A stretch of 64,000 nt of DNA from Treponema maltophilum ATCC 51939 (GTDB taxonomy: Bacteria; Spirochaetota; Spirochaetia; Treponematales; Treponemataceae): contig NZ_KE332518.1 in assembly GCF_000413055.1 (NCBI RefSeq), positions 1,365,583 through 1,429,582 of the forward strand. The letters run 5' to 3'. The notes below the pieces were generated by a model. It searched no databases. It saw only the letters and a program-made list of their open reading frames with translations, and was not told the DNA's origin. The position numbers were made by a program, and so were the translations under genes. Shown piece by piece: positions 41,190 through 50,572 of this stretch (positions are counted from its first letter, which is position 1; every line of letters begins with the position of its first letter).

Positions 41190-42969
41190 ACGAAAAATCG
41201 CCGGGGTTCTTTGCATATGTTTTTTCCCGGTTTTTATACACGCGCAAATTCGTTTTGAGGATTATGTTCAAAAAGTTAAAGAGGCCGCCTTTAACAACGA
41301 ACCCTTTGCCGACAGTTTAAGCGGCTTGCAGTACATCGTTCCTTCCGGGCATTGGATATACCAAGCGCTTTATGCCTTGTCGCTTGAAGACGGAACAGTT
41401 CCCGCAGCAAATCAAAGTCCGCTCACTGCAGGCGAATTGGAACGGTATTTCCGCGACATCGACTATGACAATTTAAGTCCCTACGGCAAAAAACTCTATG
41501 AAAGCGCGCAAAAATGGTTTACAAGCGTGCGCATCCCCGAAAAAAAAATCCCGCTGAATCTTTCCGTATCCCCGTCGCTGAGCCTTGCCCTGTTTTACCG
41601 GAACCGCGATGCATCCGTATCCTATCCCGAATTCGATTACCGCGATATTCCTCCCCTATTAAACTTTCCGCTGTCTCTTACGGCGCAAAATTACGCGCAT
41701 GCCGTATACGACTTGTCGATGTCTCAAAGAATGGACGCGGCAAATTCCGCGCACAGGTTTATAAATATTCCGCTCGATAAAAAACTGACCGGAGAAAGCG
41801 AAGACGATATGGACGGCACGGGATCGAAGTATTCATATCTCAGCTTAGGTTATCCGGCTGCCGAAGGAAGTTTTTGGAATTTCAAAATTGGCCGCGGCGG
41901 AATAAATATCGGCAAAACGCAAACGCCCAGCATTATTTTATCGGATTCTATGGAAACGGCGACTTATGCCCAATTCACCTTATTCGGGCCGAACATAAAA
42001 TTCTCAACCAATATTATGCAGCTTGCGGTTTCCAAATATCTGTATTTTCACGCATTGGATTTCAGGCTTTTTAAACGGCTGAAAATCACCGCAATCGAAG
42101 GCGTTATGGTAAACGCGCCGCTTGAGCTCACGTATTTAAATCCGGTCGAATTTATTCACGGTTTGGAGCCGTGGGGCGCATACAAAGATTACAATAAAGA
42201 TCTGGGCAATCACAACGATCTTCATGGAGGCGATTCGCGCGTCGGAAGTCTTTTCGCTCTGGCCGCGGAATTAAATCCGTGGAAATACGGCCGTCTATAT
42301 GTGCTGTTTCAAATGAACGAATTTCAGCTTCCGGGTGAAAGAAAGTCGGTTCCGAATTCATTGGGCTTGCAAGGCGGCTTGGACGTACAAATTCCTTCTC
42401 AAAACGGATACTGGATCGCAAACCTCGAAGGCTTATGGACTTCTCCGTATATGTACCGGCTTAAAAATAAAAACTGGTCGTTTTGCATGAATCGGCGCGG
42501 GTTTTACGGAAGCGGGCAGTTTCAATGGACGGGAACGCCTTTCGGCCCGGACAGCATTATGGGGCAAATAACGGCCGGTTTTACGGTTCCTGCAAAATGG
42601 GAATGCAAGGGCTTTTACCGATTTTTGGTACAAGGTGAATTGCACAATGCAACGGCGGCAAGCGATTCCGGCTTTTGGAAAAAATTCCCGGGACGGGATC
42701 AGGACGGTAATCCGGATAACAATACGGAAAAAGCAATCGCGATGGCAAGTGTTAAAACGCCGAGCGGTATTCCGCAATACACGCACAGAATCGGCATTGA
42801 AGGCTTTTATACACCCGCAAATCTTCTTTTAAAATTCAAAGGATATACGGGGCTAAGCTGGATTATAAATCAAAACAATACATATAAACCTCAGCCGCAA
42901 TTTGCATACGAAGCTGCCGTATCTTGCGAATGGTTTATACTCGGAGGAAGAAAAACGCTTTTGCAATAA
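41176..42969 (+). CDS. outer-membrane beta-barrel protein, possibly Wzi-like
   Basis: 597 residues. A signal peptide (KIAGVLCICFFPVFIHA) is followed by a short helical region (residues 25-125) and then a long series of amphipathic beta strands with aromatic girdles, e.g. FWNFKIGRGGINIGK, YAQFTLFGPNIKFSTNIMQ, RLYVLFQMNEFQL, ending in a strand with EWFILGGRKTLLQ. The segment LTYLNPVEFIHGLEPWGAY and the length resemble Wzi-type capsule assembly barrels, but the similarity is only from pattern. No other capsule gene is near. Overlaps the end of nadE by 14 bases, so translated from the same mRNA. Confidence 0.6.
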   Translation: MYELKRKIAGVLCICFFPVFIHAQIRFEDYVQKVKEAAFNNEPFADSLSGLQYIVPSGHWIYQALYALSLEDGTVPAANQSPLTAGELERYFRDIDYDNLSPYGKKLYESAQKWFTSVRIPEKKIPLNLSVSPSLSLALFYRNRDASVSYPEFDYRDIPPLLNFPLSLTAQNYAHAVYDLSMSQRMDAANSAHRFINIPLDKKLTGESEDDMDGTGSKYSYLSLGYPAAEGSFWNFKIGRGGINIGKTQTPSIILSDSMETATYAQFTLFGPNIKFSTNIMQLAVSKYLYFHALDFRLFKRLKITAIEGVMVNAPLELTYLNPVEFIHGLEPWGAYKDYNKDLGNHNDLHGGDSRVGSLFALAAELNPWKYGRLYVLFQMNEFQLPGERKSVPNSLGLQGGLDVQIPSQNGYWIANLEGLWTSPYMYRLKNKNWSFCMNRRGFYGSGQFQWTGTPFGPDSIMGQITAGFTVPAKWECKGFYRFLVQGELHNATAASDSGFWKKFPGRDQDGNPDNNTEKAIAMASVKTPSGIPQYTHRIGIEGFYTPANLLLKFKGYTGLSWIINQNNTYKPQPQFAYEAAVSCEWFILGGRKTLLQ

Positions 42970-43007
42970 TTCTGCAAAAGTTTTTAAAAGTTTTTATAGG
43001 AGGAAGT

Positions 43008-44198
43008 ATGAACAATTTTACGTATTGGACGCCGACAAAGGTTGTCTTCGGAAAGGGCGCCGAAAAAGAAACCGGCAAACTCATAAAAGAACAAAAAGCT
43101 TCAAAGGTTCTCGTACACTTCGGCGGACAAAGCGCCGAAAAATCGGGGCTTTTGGACAGAATCCGTACGTCGTTGGAAAGCGAAAACATAAGCTACGTTA
43201 CGCTCGGCGGCGTTGTTCCCAACCCGCGCCTTTCGCTTGTGCGTAAAGGAATCGCTTTGTGCAAAAAAGAAGGCGTCGACTTTATTTTAGCCGTCGGCGG
43301 CGGCAGCGTTATCGATTCGGCAAAAGCGATAGGGTACGGCCTTGCAAACAACTGCGACGTATGGGATCTTTATTTGAAAAAGAGCGCACCGAAAGGCTGC
43401 GTGCCGGTCGGTGCCGTTCTTACGATAGCCGCTGCGGGAAGCGAAATGAGTGATTCGTCGGTAATCACAACCGAAGACGGTTGGCTTAAGCGCGGCTGCA
43501 ATTCGGACTATGCACGCTGCCGTTTTGCCGTTATGAATCCGGAATTGACGGCGAGCCTCAATCACTGGCAAACCATGAGCGGCTGTACCGACATCGTTAT
43601 GCATACGCTTGAGCGCTATTTTTACTCTTCCGACACGGCGGAACCGGCAAGCCTTCTTACCGACAATATTGCCGAAGGTTTGATAAAAGCCGTTATAAAA
43701 AGTTCGCACGTTTTAAAAAAAGAGCCTCAAAATTACGAAGCGCGCGCTCAGGTAATGTGGGCAGGCAGTCTTTCTCACAACGGGCTTACCGGCTGCGGCA
43801 ACAATACGGGCGATTGGGCGACGCACCAAATCGAGCACGAATTGAGCGGCATGTTCGACGTTACGCACGGTGCGGGTCTTGCCGCCGTATGGGCAAGTTG
43901 GGCGCGTTACGTATATAAAGAAAATCCCGCGCGGTTTGCAAAGCTTGCCGAAAACGTATTCGGCATTAAGACCGCTTCGGCGGAACAGGGTGCGCTCGAC
44001 GGCATAAAAGCGATGGAAGATTTTTTCCGTTCGATCGATATGCCCGTTTCGCTTAAAGAACTGAAGGTCAACGCAAGCGAAGAACAAATCGATACGATGG
44101 CTTTAAAATGTTCGTTTAACAAAACGCGCACGGTCGGCACTTTTAAAAAGCTCGGCTATGACGACCTTAAGCTCATTTATCAGGCGGCCGCAAAATAA
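43008..44198 (+). CDS. iron-containing alcohol dehydrogenase (YqhD/BdhA-like)
   Basis: 396 residues from the ATG at 43008 with AGGAGGAAG directly upstream. The NAD(P)-binding part has AVGGGSVIDSAKAIGYG (95-111). The metal ligands can be placed as Asp195 and His199 (TDIVMHTLE), His273 (ATHQIEHE) and His287 (DVTHGAGLA). Family members reduce aldehydes to alcohols (butanol or 1,2-propanediol routes) in the cytoplasm. Reads into the lar genes with only 23 bases in between. It may serve fermentation; a shared function with the lar genes is possible because both handle 2-hydroxy or alcohol metabolites. Confidence 0.92.
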   Translation: MNNFTYWTPTKVVFGKGAEKETGKLIKEQKASKVLVHFGGQSAEKSGLLDRIRTSLESENISYVTLGGVVPNPRLSLVRKGIALCKKEGVDFILAVGGGSVIDSAKAIGYGLANNCDVWDLYLKKSAPKGCVPVGAVLTIAAAGSEMSDSSVITTEDGWLKRGCNSDYARCRFAVMNPELTASLNHWQTMSGCTDIVMHTLERYFYSSDTAEPASLLTDNIAEGLIKAVIKSSHVLKKEPQNYEARAQVMWAGSLSHNGLTGCGNNTGDWATHQIEHELSGMFDVTHGAGLAAVWASWARYVYKENPARFAKLAENVFGIKTASAEQGALDGIKAMEDFFRSIDMPVSLKELKVNASEEQIDTMALKCSFNKTRTVGTFKKLGYDDLKLIYQAAAK

Positions 44199-44221
44199 AG
44201 CGGGATATAAATACCGCAACG

Positions 44222-44977
44222 GTGCAAAAGGCCGAAGCCTTAAAAGATTTTTTTAAAACGCATCCGAAAGCGGCAATCGCTTTTTCGGGCGGAACCGATT
44301 CGGCGTATCTTTTGGCCGCAGCCATGCGCTCGGGTGCGGATGTTCGCCCTTATTACATAAAAACGGCGTTTCAACCGCAATTCGAATTGGAAGACGCGCT
44401 GCGCTTGACAAAGGAACTCGGCGTTAAGCCTGAAATTATCGCCGCCGACATATTAAACGAAGCGGACGTTACCTTAAACCGTGCCGACCGCTGTTACCGC
44501 TGCAAGCGTTTTTTGTTTTCACTTTTAAAGGAACGGGCGGTTAAAGACGGGTACCATCTTATTTTAGACGGAACAAACGCGTCCGACGATGCGGACGACA
44601 GACCGGGTATGAAAGCGTTGCGCGAACTGAACATACAATCGCCCCTTCGTCTGTGCGGCATAACGAAGGACGAAGTGCGGCTTTTGTCGAAGCGGGAAGG
44701 CCTTTTTACGTGGAATAAAAGTGCTTACGCATGCTTGGCAACCAGAGTGCCCTGCGGAACAATTATAAAAGCCGAAACGCTCGCTCTTGTAGAGCGGGCC
44801 GAAACGGAACTTGCAAAACTCGGGTTCAGCGATTTCCGCATACGAATCAGAGGAGATGCGGCCCTGCTCCAAGTGTCCGAAGCGCAAATGGAAAAAGTCC
44901 TGCAAAAAAAAGAGGACATACGCGCTCTTTTGGCAAACGGCTTTCCATCGGTAATGCTTGACTTAAAGGCGCGCTGA
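44222..44977 (+). CDS. larE: ATP-dependent sulfur transferase LarE
   Basis: 251 residues. The PP-loop is SGGTDS (22-27), used to adenylate the cofactor precursor. Cys171 in AYACLAT corresponds to the cysteine that gives up its sulfur in Lactiplantibacillus LarE; Cys91 and Cys94 (RCYRCKR) are also conserved in the family. LarE adds sulfur to the nicotinic-acid-derived precursor of the nickel-pincer nucleotide (NPN) cofactor, used by lactate racemase and related enzymes. The start is a GTG at 44222 with weak ribosome site. Order is larE-larB-larC, all co-directional, after the alcohol dehydrogenase. Confidence 0.88.
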   Translation: MQKAEALKDFFKTHPKAAIAFSGGTDSAYLLAAAMRSGADVRPYYIKTAFQPQFELEDALRLTKELGVKPEIIAADILNEADVTLNRADRCYRCKRFLFSLLKERAVKDGYHLILDGTNASDDADDRPGMKALRELNIQSPLRLCGITKDEVRLLSKREGLFTWNKSAYACLATRVPCGTIIKAETLALVERAETELAKLGFSDFRIRIRGDAALLQVSEAQMEKVLQKKEDIRALLANGFPSVMLDLKAR

Positions 44978-45038
44978 AAACGGCGCACTGAAAGCAATCG
45001 GCATGCTGAACGCGCGGCAAAAGGCGGCGGGAGATTTT

Positions 45039-45794
45039 ATGGACAAATACGACATTCTTGCAATTTTGGAACAGGTAAAAAGCGGCGGTCTTTCCGTACA
45101 GGAAGCTTTTTTATTGCTGAAAAAAAAACCTTTTGAAGATTTGGGCTTTGCAAAGCCCGACTTTCACCGGACAATCAGGCAGGGAAATACCGAAGTCATA
45201 TACGGCGAAGGGAAAACGCCGGAACAAATCGCGGCGATCGCTTCTTCTCTGCTGAAAAACGGCGAAAAAACAGTCCTTATAACCCGCATCGATCGGGCAG
45301 CTGCCGAGGAAATTTCGCTCAAGCACAGCCTGCACTATGATCCCGTCAGCAGACTCGGCATTATCGGAGAGCTTCCTCCTCCGAGCGGTACGGGGAAAAT
45401 CCTTGTAGCGGCCGCCGGAACCAGCGATATACCCGTTGCCGAAGAAGCGGCGCAAACGGCGGAAGCATTCGGCTGCAAAACGGTGCGCCTTTACGACGTG
45501 GGCGTATCGGGACTTCACCGCCTACTTTCATATTCGGATGAAATAATGAGCGCACGCGTTATCATCGCCGCGGCGGGCATGGAAGGCGCACTCGCAAGCG
45601 TTATCGCCGGCCTTGCCGATTGTCCCGTTATCGCTCTTCCGACAAGCGTCGGCTACGGCGCGTCGTTGGGCGGCATTGCGGCGCTTTTATCGATGCTCAA
45701 CTCGTGTGCAAGCGGGGTAAGCGTTGTAAACATCGACAACGGCTTCGGCGCTGGCTACCTTGCGGCCATGATAAACCGAATAAACGAGGCATAA
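45039..45794 (+). CDS. larB: nickel-pincer cofactor biosynthesis protein LarB
   Basis: 251 residues from the ATG at 45039 (MDKYDILAIL), with GGGAG upstream; the frame upstream to 45003 has no homology. The C-terminal half is a PurE-like domain: ILVAAAGTSDIPVAEEAAQT, DVGVSGLHRLL, VIIAAAGMEGALASVIAGL and PTSVGYGASLGGIAALL. LarB carboxylates the pyridinium ring of nicotinate adenine dinucleotide and hydrolyses the phosphoanhydride, giving the first NPN intermediate. It lies between larE and larC; its stop and the larC start nearly touch. Confidence 0.93.
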   Translation: MDKYDILAILEQVKSGGLSVQEAFLLLKKKPFEDLGFAKPDFHRTIRQGNTEVIYGEGKTPEQIAAIASSLLKNGEKTVLITRIDRAAAEEISLKHSLHYDPVSRLGIIGELPPPSGTGKILVAAAGTSDIPVAEEAAQTAEAFGCKTVRLYDVGVSGLHRLLSYSDEIMSARVIIAAAGMEGALASVIAGLADCPVIALPTSVGYGASLGGIAALLSMLNSCASGVSVVNIDNGFGAGYLAAMINRINEA

Positions 45795-47042
45795 ATGAAA
45801 ACGCTTTATTTTGAATGTGCTATGGGCGCTTCGGGCGACATGCTGGCCGGAGCCCTTTCGGAACTGATTCCGAATCAAAAAGAATTTATCGAAAACATAA
45901 ATGCCGCAGGTCTTCCGGATGAAACCCGCATCTCGGTACAAGAGTGCGAAAAATGCGGTATCTACGGGACCCGCCTCGTCGTTACAGTCGGCGGACTCGA
46001 AGAACACGAACACCGCGAACACTTGCACTGGGGGCAGTCGGGGCATGAACATTCGCACGACGGCTGCCGAGAAATACCGCACGCACATTCCACTCCGGCA
46101 CATGTAGGCGCACGGATTGATCGCTTAAAAATAAATAATAAGGTTAAAGCCGACATAAAAGCGGTATATAAGATACTTGCCGAAACCGAAAGTTTTGTAC
46201 ATAAAACGGATATCGAGCATATTCATTTTCACGAAGTGGGAACGGCTGACGCTTTGGCCGACATAACATCGGTATGCATGCTCATCGACATGCTGTCGCC
46301 TGAAAGAATTCTGTGCTCGCCGATAAATACGGGAAGCGGCCGTGTACATTGCGCACACGGAATACTGCCGGTTCCGGCTCCGGCATGCGCGCGTATTTTG
46401 CGGAACATTCCCGTGTATTCGAACGGTATTCAAAGCGAACTGTGCACGCCGACGGGAGCCGCCCTTCTCGCCCATTTTGCTTCGGATTTCGTTGCCATGC
46501 CGCCTATGACGTATTCCGCAATCGGGTACGGTATGGGCAAAAAAAACTTCGAACAGGCAAACTGCTTACGCGCCTTTTGGGGAGAAAGTACGGAAGGGGC
46601 GGCACATATCGAACAAATAATCGAGCTTTCCTGTAATATAGACGATATGACGGGCGAAGCCCTTGCCTTTGCCGCGGAAATCTTATTTGAAAACGGCGCT
46701 TTGGACGTATTTACAACCCCTATCGGTATGAAAAAGTCGCGGCCTGCCGTAATGCTCAGCTGCCTTTGCCTGCCTGCCGACAGTTCCCGCATAACGGACC
46801 TCATATTCCGCCACACCGGTACGCTCGGTGTACGCGAAAAAACCTGCCTGCGCCGTAAACTTCCGCGAAGCGAACATACGATAGAAACTCCCTACGGCAG
46901 CGTGCGCATAAAAACCGCTCAAAGCGAGGGCATAAAAAAAAGCAAAATCGAATACGAGGATGCCGCCCGCATTGCGCGCAGTCAAAACATTCCCCTTGCC
47001 GACGTGTATAGAAACATAGAAAAAACAATCGGTTTTCAATAA
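45795..47042 (+). CDS. larC: nickel insertion protein LarC, fused form
   Basis: 415 residues in one frame. In lactobacilli larC is read as LarC1 and LarC2 through a programmed frameshift; here a single gene covers both parts. The N-terminal ECAMGASGDMLAGALSEL and HFHEVGTADALADITSV, and the C-terminal CNIDDMTGEALAFAAEIL and PIGMKKSRPAVML, are the family signatures. A His-rich insert (about 69-100, EEHEHREHLHWG, HEHSHDG) would bind nickel. LarC uses CTP and inserts Ni into the dithio-pincer to complete the cofactor. A terminator-like hairpin follows. Confidence 0.93.
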   Translation: MKTLYFECAMGASGDMLAGALSELIPNQKEFIENINAAGLPDETRISVQECEKCGIYGTRLVVTVGGLEEHEHREHLHWGQSGHEHSHDGCREIPHAHSTPAHVGARIDRLKINNKVKADIKAVYKILAETESFVHKTDIEHIHFHEVGTADALADITSVCMLIDMLSPERILCSPINTGSGRVHCAHGILPVPAPACARILRNIPVYSNGIQSELCTPTGAALLAHFASDFVAMPPMTYSAIGYGMGKKNFEQANCLRAFWGESTEGAAHIEQIIELSCNIDDMTGEALAFAAEILFENGALDVFTTPIGMKKSRPAVMLSCLCLPADSSRITDLIFRHTGTLGVREKTCLRRKLPRSEHTIETPYGSVRIKTAQSEGIKKSKIEYEDAARIARSQNIPLADVYRNIEKTIGFQ

Positions 47043-47083
47043 AAATGTATAAAATGCACAAAATCAGCGTTTTTTAACTTATC

Positions 47084-47130
47084 GGGAACCTCTAAAAAAT
47101 AACCGAGTTTCAGAGGTGTCCTATTTTTTA
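47084..47130 (+). terminator. terminator after larC
   Basis: GGGAACCTCT (47084-47093) pairs with AGAGGTGTCC (47112-47121), followed by TATTTTTTA. It overlaps the stop of the convergent TPR gene and may serve both strands. Confidence 0.7.
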
Positions 47131-48029
47131 TCCAATGCGTCAAGTCGTTTTCGGGCGAATTCCTGCACACGCGTATCCGGATTTTTAAGCATTTTCTTAT
47201 AATATTTTTTTGCATTTTTTGTATCGCCGTGTTCGGCATACCATTTTCCGATATTTCCCAACACAATTACATCGGCCGGATCGATTTTTTCGGCATCCAA
47301 AAAAGCCTGCAAGGCTTTTTTATCCTCTCCCGTTTGCATATAGGCGGCACCTAAAAAATTATATGCATATATACTCTTCGGGTACGCTTTGATTTGCGCC
47401 GAACAAACCTTTATTTCAGCTTCCTTTGCCTTAGCGTCTTTTGCTTTCAATAAAGTTGCATGATAGTCGTTTATACTGTCAAGCATAATATTTTCGGCGT
47501 CATCGCCCATCGGCTCATTATTCGACCAAAGCCATTTGTGATTGATTTTTTTTGCAACGCGGAATACCTCAATTATTTTTTCGGCCATACGCTCGTATTC
47601 GTTTATTTGACCTAAAATCGATATTTGACCGAAGTGCATATCCAGACGTGCGGGAGCGATTGCCAGTCCCTTATTCAAATACTTTAAAGCCGTTTCGGTA
47701 TTTGTCTTATCGTATGAAGTTTGACCGCCGATATAGCCGACCGTTTCTCCGGTATCAGGATTGCCGAACGGTATTACAGGTCCCGACTCCGGAGGAACCG
47801 TATCGAGTGTCAAGCCGGAACTGCGCCCTTTTAAAAGGTAATAATTAAAATACGCGATAAACATTTCCGGATTATCCGGTTCCGCTTTTTCCCATTCAGG
47901 GAGTAAAACCTCAAGTTTTTTAATATTTTCGCTTTTAATATATTTTTCGTAATCCGATTTAAAATCGGCAAACAGAGATACCGAACACAAAACGGTAACA
48001 AATAAGAACAAAATGATTTTCTTTATCAT
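47121..48029 (-). CDS. exported tetratricopeptide-repeat protein
   Basis: 302 residues from the ATG at 48029 (MIKKIILFLFVTVLCSVSLF, a signal peptide). TPR-like units are clearest in the C-terminal half: YAYNFLGAAYMQTGEDKKAL, QAFLDAEKIDPADVIVLGNI, GKWYAEHGDTKNAKKYYKKM. The N-terminal part has a related but diverged helical repeat with the polar segment GRSSGLTLDTVPPES. Probably a periplasmic scaffold protein; partners unknown. The -10 box lies 6 bases before the ATG and no ribosome site is present, so the mRNA should be leaderless. Divergent from serS. Confidence 0.8.
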   Translation of the reverse strand: MIKKIILFLFVTVLCSVSLFADFKSDYEKYIKSENIKKLEVLLPEWEKAEPDNPEMFIAYFNYYLLKGRSSGLTLDTVPPESGPVIPFGNPDTGETVGYIGGQTSYDKTNTETALKYLNKGLAIAPARLDMHFGQISILGQINEYERMAEKIIEVFRVAKKINHKWLWSNNEPMGDDAENIMLDSINDYHATLLKAKDAKAKEAEIKVCSAQIKAYPKSIYAYNFLGAAYMQTGEDKKALQAFLDAEKIDPADVIVLGNIGKWYAEHGDTKNAKKYYKKMLKNPDTRVQEFARKRLDALDKK

Positions 48030-48035
48030 AGGAAG

Positions 48036-48065
48036 ATTATACCATATGAAAACCGTATAATGCAA
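48036..48065 (-). promoter_or_regulatory. promoter of the TPR gene
   Basis: TTGCAT (48065-48060), 18 bases, TATAAT (48041-48036) on the minus strand, 6 bases before the ATG at 48029. Predicts a leaderless transcript. Confidence 0.75.
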
Positions 48066-48089
48066 GATTTTTTTACGTTATGCGAGCCC

Positions 48090-48118
48090 TTGCATAAAAA
48101 CCGGCATACTATTAAAAT
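48090..48118 (+). promoter_or_regulatory. promoter of serS
   Basis: TTGCAT (48090-48095), 17 bases, TAAAAT (48113-48118), 7 bases before the ATG at 48126. No Shine-Dalgarno sequence fits between. The -35 hexamer is the same as that of the divergent TPR promoter. Confidence 0.7.
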
Positions 48119-48125
48119 ACGCCAT

Positions 48126-49430
48126 ATGCTTGATTACCGTTTTATAAAAGAAAATCTTGAAGCCGTCAAGAAAAATATCGCGCAGCGCCATATGGACGCA
48201 TCCGCGGACGCGGTTGTCGCCCTGTATGACAAACGCACGGCACTCGTAACGGCCGTTCAAAAGCTGCAGGCAAAACGCAACGAAATCGCCAATGCGATGA
48301 AGGCAAAACTTAGCGACGAAGAACGCCGAAAGTTTATCGAAGAAGGCAAAACCGTAAAAGATACGATTTCTTCGACCGAAGCGGAGCTTGAGAAAACAGA
48401 ACAAGAGCTTGAAGCCGAAGCGCGAAAGATTCCCAACATGGCGCATCCGGACGCTCCGGTCGGTTCGGTCGATTCGGACAATTTGCAGGTAAAAGTATGC
48501 GGAACGCCGCGCACTTTCGATTTTGAACCGAAAGACCATGTCCAACTCGGACAGGAACTCGACTTAATCGACTTTGATAAAGCGACGAAGGTTTCCGGCA
48601 GCAAATTTTATTATTTGAAAAACGAAGCGGTATTTTTGGAACAAGCGCTCGTAATGTACGCGCTGAATATTTTGCGCAAACACGGCTTTACGCCCTTTAT
48701 TACGCCCGACGTCGCCCGTGAAGATATTCTTTCGGGTATCGGCTTTAATCCGCGCGGTAACGAATCGAACGTATACAATTTGGAAGGCGAAAATGCCTGC
48801 TTAATCGCAACCGCCGAAATAACGCTCGGCGGTTATCATTCCGACGAAATATTGAGTAAAGACAAATTGCCGCTTTTTTATTGCGGACTTTCGCACTGTT
48901 TCAGACGCGAAGCCGGAGCTGCCGGTCAATTTTCAAAAGGTTTGTACCGCGTGCACCAATTTACAAAACTCGAAATGTTCGTTTACTGCCTTCCCGACCA
49001 ATCGGATGCGCTGCACGAAAAGCTGCGCCTTATCGAAGAAGAGATTTTCGAAGGCTTGGGGATTCCCTTCCGCGTCGTCGATACCTGTACCGGCGATTTG
49101 GGCGCTCCGGCGTACCGCAAATGGGATTTGGAAGCGTGGATGCCCGGCCGCAACGGCGGCGAATGGGGAGAGGTAACGTCTACTTCGAACTGCACCGATT
49201 ATCAGGCGCGCAGGCTGAATGTCCGCTACAAAGACGATGACGGCAAAAACAAATATGTACACATGCTTAACGGCACCGCTGTCGCTGTTTCGCGCGCACT
49301 TGTCGCAATCTTCGAAAACTATCAAAACAAGGACGGCTCGATTACGGTTCCTTCCGCGCTGGTTCCCTTGTGCGGTTTCGACACGATAAAAAAAACGGCA
49401 GTAGCCGCCTACGGTGAGCCGAAGATATGA
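48126..49430 (+). CDS. serS: seryl-tRNA synthetase
   Basis: 434 residues from the ATG at 48126 (MLDYRFIKENLEAVKKNI), the conserved start of SerRS; the upstream frame to 48060 is promoter sequence. The N-terminal coiled-coil arm spans about 25-105 (LQAKRNEIANAMKAKLSDEE). Class II motifs 2 and 3 are seen as GLSHCFRREAGAAG and NGTAVAVSRALVAIFENYQ; TAEITLGG and EVTSTSNCTDYQARR belong to the core. Charges tRNA-Ser with serine. The stop overlaps the next start in an ATGA, so it is coupled to the AI-2E family gene. Confidence 0.96.
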   Translation: MLDYRFIKENLEAVKKNIAQRHMDASADAVVALYDKRTALVTAVQKLQAKRNEIANAMKAKLSDEERRKFIEEGKTVKDTISSTEAELEKTEQELEAEARKIPNMAHPDAPVGSVDSDNLQVKVCGTPRTFDFEPKDHVQLGQELDLIDFDKATKVSGSKFYYLKNEAVFLEQALVMYALNILRKHGFTPFITPDVAREDILSGIGFNPRGNESNVYNLEGENACLIATAEITLGGYHSDEILSKDKLPLFYCGLSHCFRREAGAAGQFSKGLYRVHQFTKLEMFVYCLPDQSDALHEKLRLIEEEIFEGLGIPFRVVDTCTGDLGAPAYRKWDLEAWMPGRNGGEWGEVTSTSNCTDYQARRLNVRYKDDDGKNKYVHMLNGTAVAVSRALVAIFENYQNKDGSITVPSALVPLCGFDTIKKTAVAAYGEPKI

Positions 49431-50551
49431 AAAAACTGGTTAATTTTGCCCGGCCGATTTTTCTCCTGCTCCTTGTGCTGACGGTCATCGTGCTGGCGGC
49501 GGTACTTAAAGTAACGGGAACCTTTCTCGTCCCCGTTACGATCGCAATGTTTGTTTCCCTCGTTTTTGAGCCGCTGATTGTTACGCTGAACACAAAATTC
49601 AAAATCCCGTGGATTGCCGGTATCTTTATCGTATTGACGCTCGTCATCGTTTCGGTATGGATTATCGCATCGCTTTTGCTGACCAGCATACGCACTATCA
49701 TCGATTTGTACCCGCGCTACGAAGAACGCTTTACCGTCATTTATAAAGCGATTGCGGGCCTTTTTGCACTGCCGTACAACGCGGAAAGCACGCTGTTTCA
49801 AAATCTGTGGGGACAACTGAGCATACGGCAAACGCTCCGAAACTTCGCGTTTTCCCTTTCCAATTCGCTTATCGTCTTTTTTAAAGACTTATTGCTCGTA
49901 CTTTTGTTTGCCGTATTCTTTTTGCTCGATTTGCGTTACCTGCGTCAAAAGCTCGATTTTGCGTTCGGCGACGACAGCAAAGGAAAGGCGGCGATCATCA
50001 TCACCGACATCATTCAGCAAGTAACCCGCTATATGTCCGTTAAGTTTTTTATTTCGCTTTTAACCGGTGTGCTGATTTTTTTGGGAACCTTTGCAGTCGG
50101 CATGGGTTTTCCGATCCTGTGGGGTTTTCTTGCATTCATATTGAATTTTATACCGAATTTCGGTTCCATATTATCCGGCGTATTGACGTCGGTATTCGCC
50201 CTTGTACAATTTTGGCCCAAACCCGCCCCTGTCGTTTTTGTGGCGATCCTTATGTGTGCGGTCAATTTTATTTTGGGCAACATCATAGAACCGCGCGTCC
50301 AGGGGCGGCACTTGGGACTGTCGCCTTTTATCATCATCGTATCGTTGTCGTTTTGGGGTTGGCTGTGGGGTTTTACGGGATTGATATTGGCCGTCCCGAT
50401 GATGGTGATTCTTAAAATCATCTGCGAAAACGTATCCATCCTGCACCCTGCGGCCGTGCTGATGGGCAATTACACCTACACGCACGAATTGCAAAAAGAA
50501 CAGGAAGCGCAGCCGCAATCTGCCGAAAGCATAACCGAAAATGAAAAATAA
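49427..50551 (+). CDS. AI-2E family permease
   Basis: 374 residues with about eight membrane spans and the family pattern: two N-terminal spans, a polar region around residues 70-150 (YPRYEERFTVIYKAI), and a C-terminal set with GFPILWGFLAFILNFIPNFGS and IEPRVQGRHLGLSPF. Members of this group include TqsA (autoinducer-2 export) and sodium/proton antiporters, and the particular transported ion or molecule cannot be told. The C terminus has a short polar tail. Coupled to serS by ATGA overlap. Confidence 0.85.
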   Translation: MKKLVNFARPIFLLLLVLTVIVLAAVLKVTGTFLVPVTIAMFVSLVFEPLIVTLNTKFKIPWIAGIFIVLTLVIVSVWIIASLLLTSIRTIIDLYPRYEERFTVIYKAIAGLFALPYNAESTLFQNLWGQLSIRQTLRNFAFSLSNSLIVFFKDLLLVLLFAVFFLLDLRYLRQKLDFAFGDDSKGKAAIIITDIIQQVTRYMSVKFFISLLTGVLIFLGTFAVGMGFPILWGFLAFILNFIPNFGSILSGVLTSVFALVQFWPKPAPVVFVAILMCAVNFILGNIIEPRVQGRHLGLSPFIIIVSLSFWGWLWGFTGLILAVPMMVILKIICENVSILHPAAVLMGNYTYTHELQKEQEAQPQSAESITENEK

Positions 50552-50572
50552 GGAAACACCGATAAAAGGGGC

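Noticed and set aside
44222-47042. larA (lactate racemase) in the operon
   Set aside because: None of the reading frames around the lar genes has LarA features; the upstream gene is an iron alcohol dehydrogenase.
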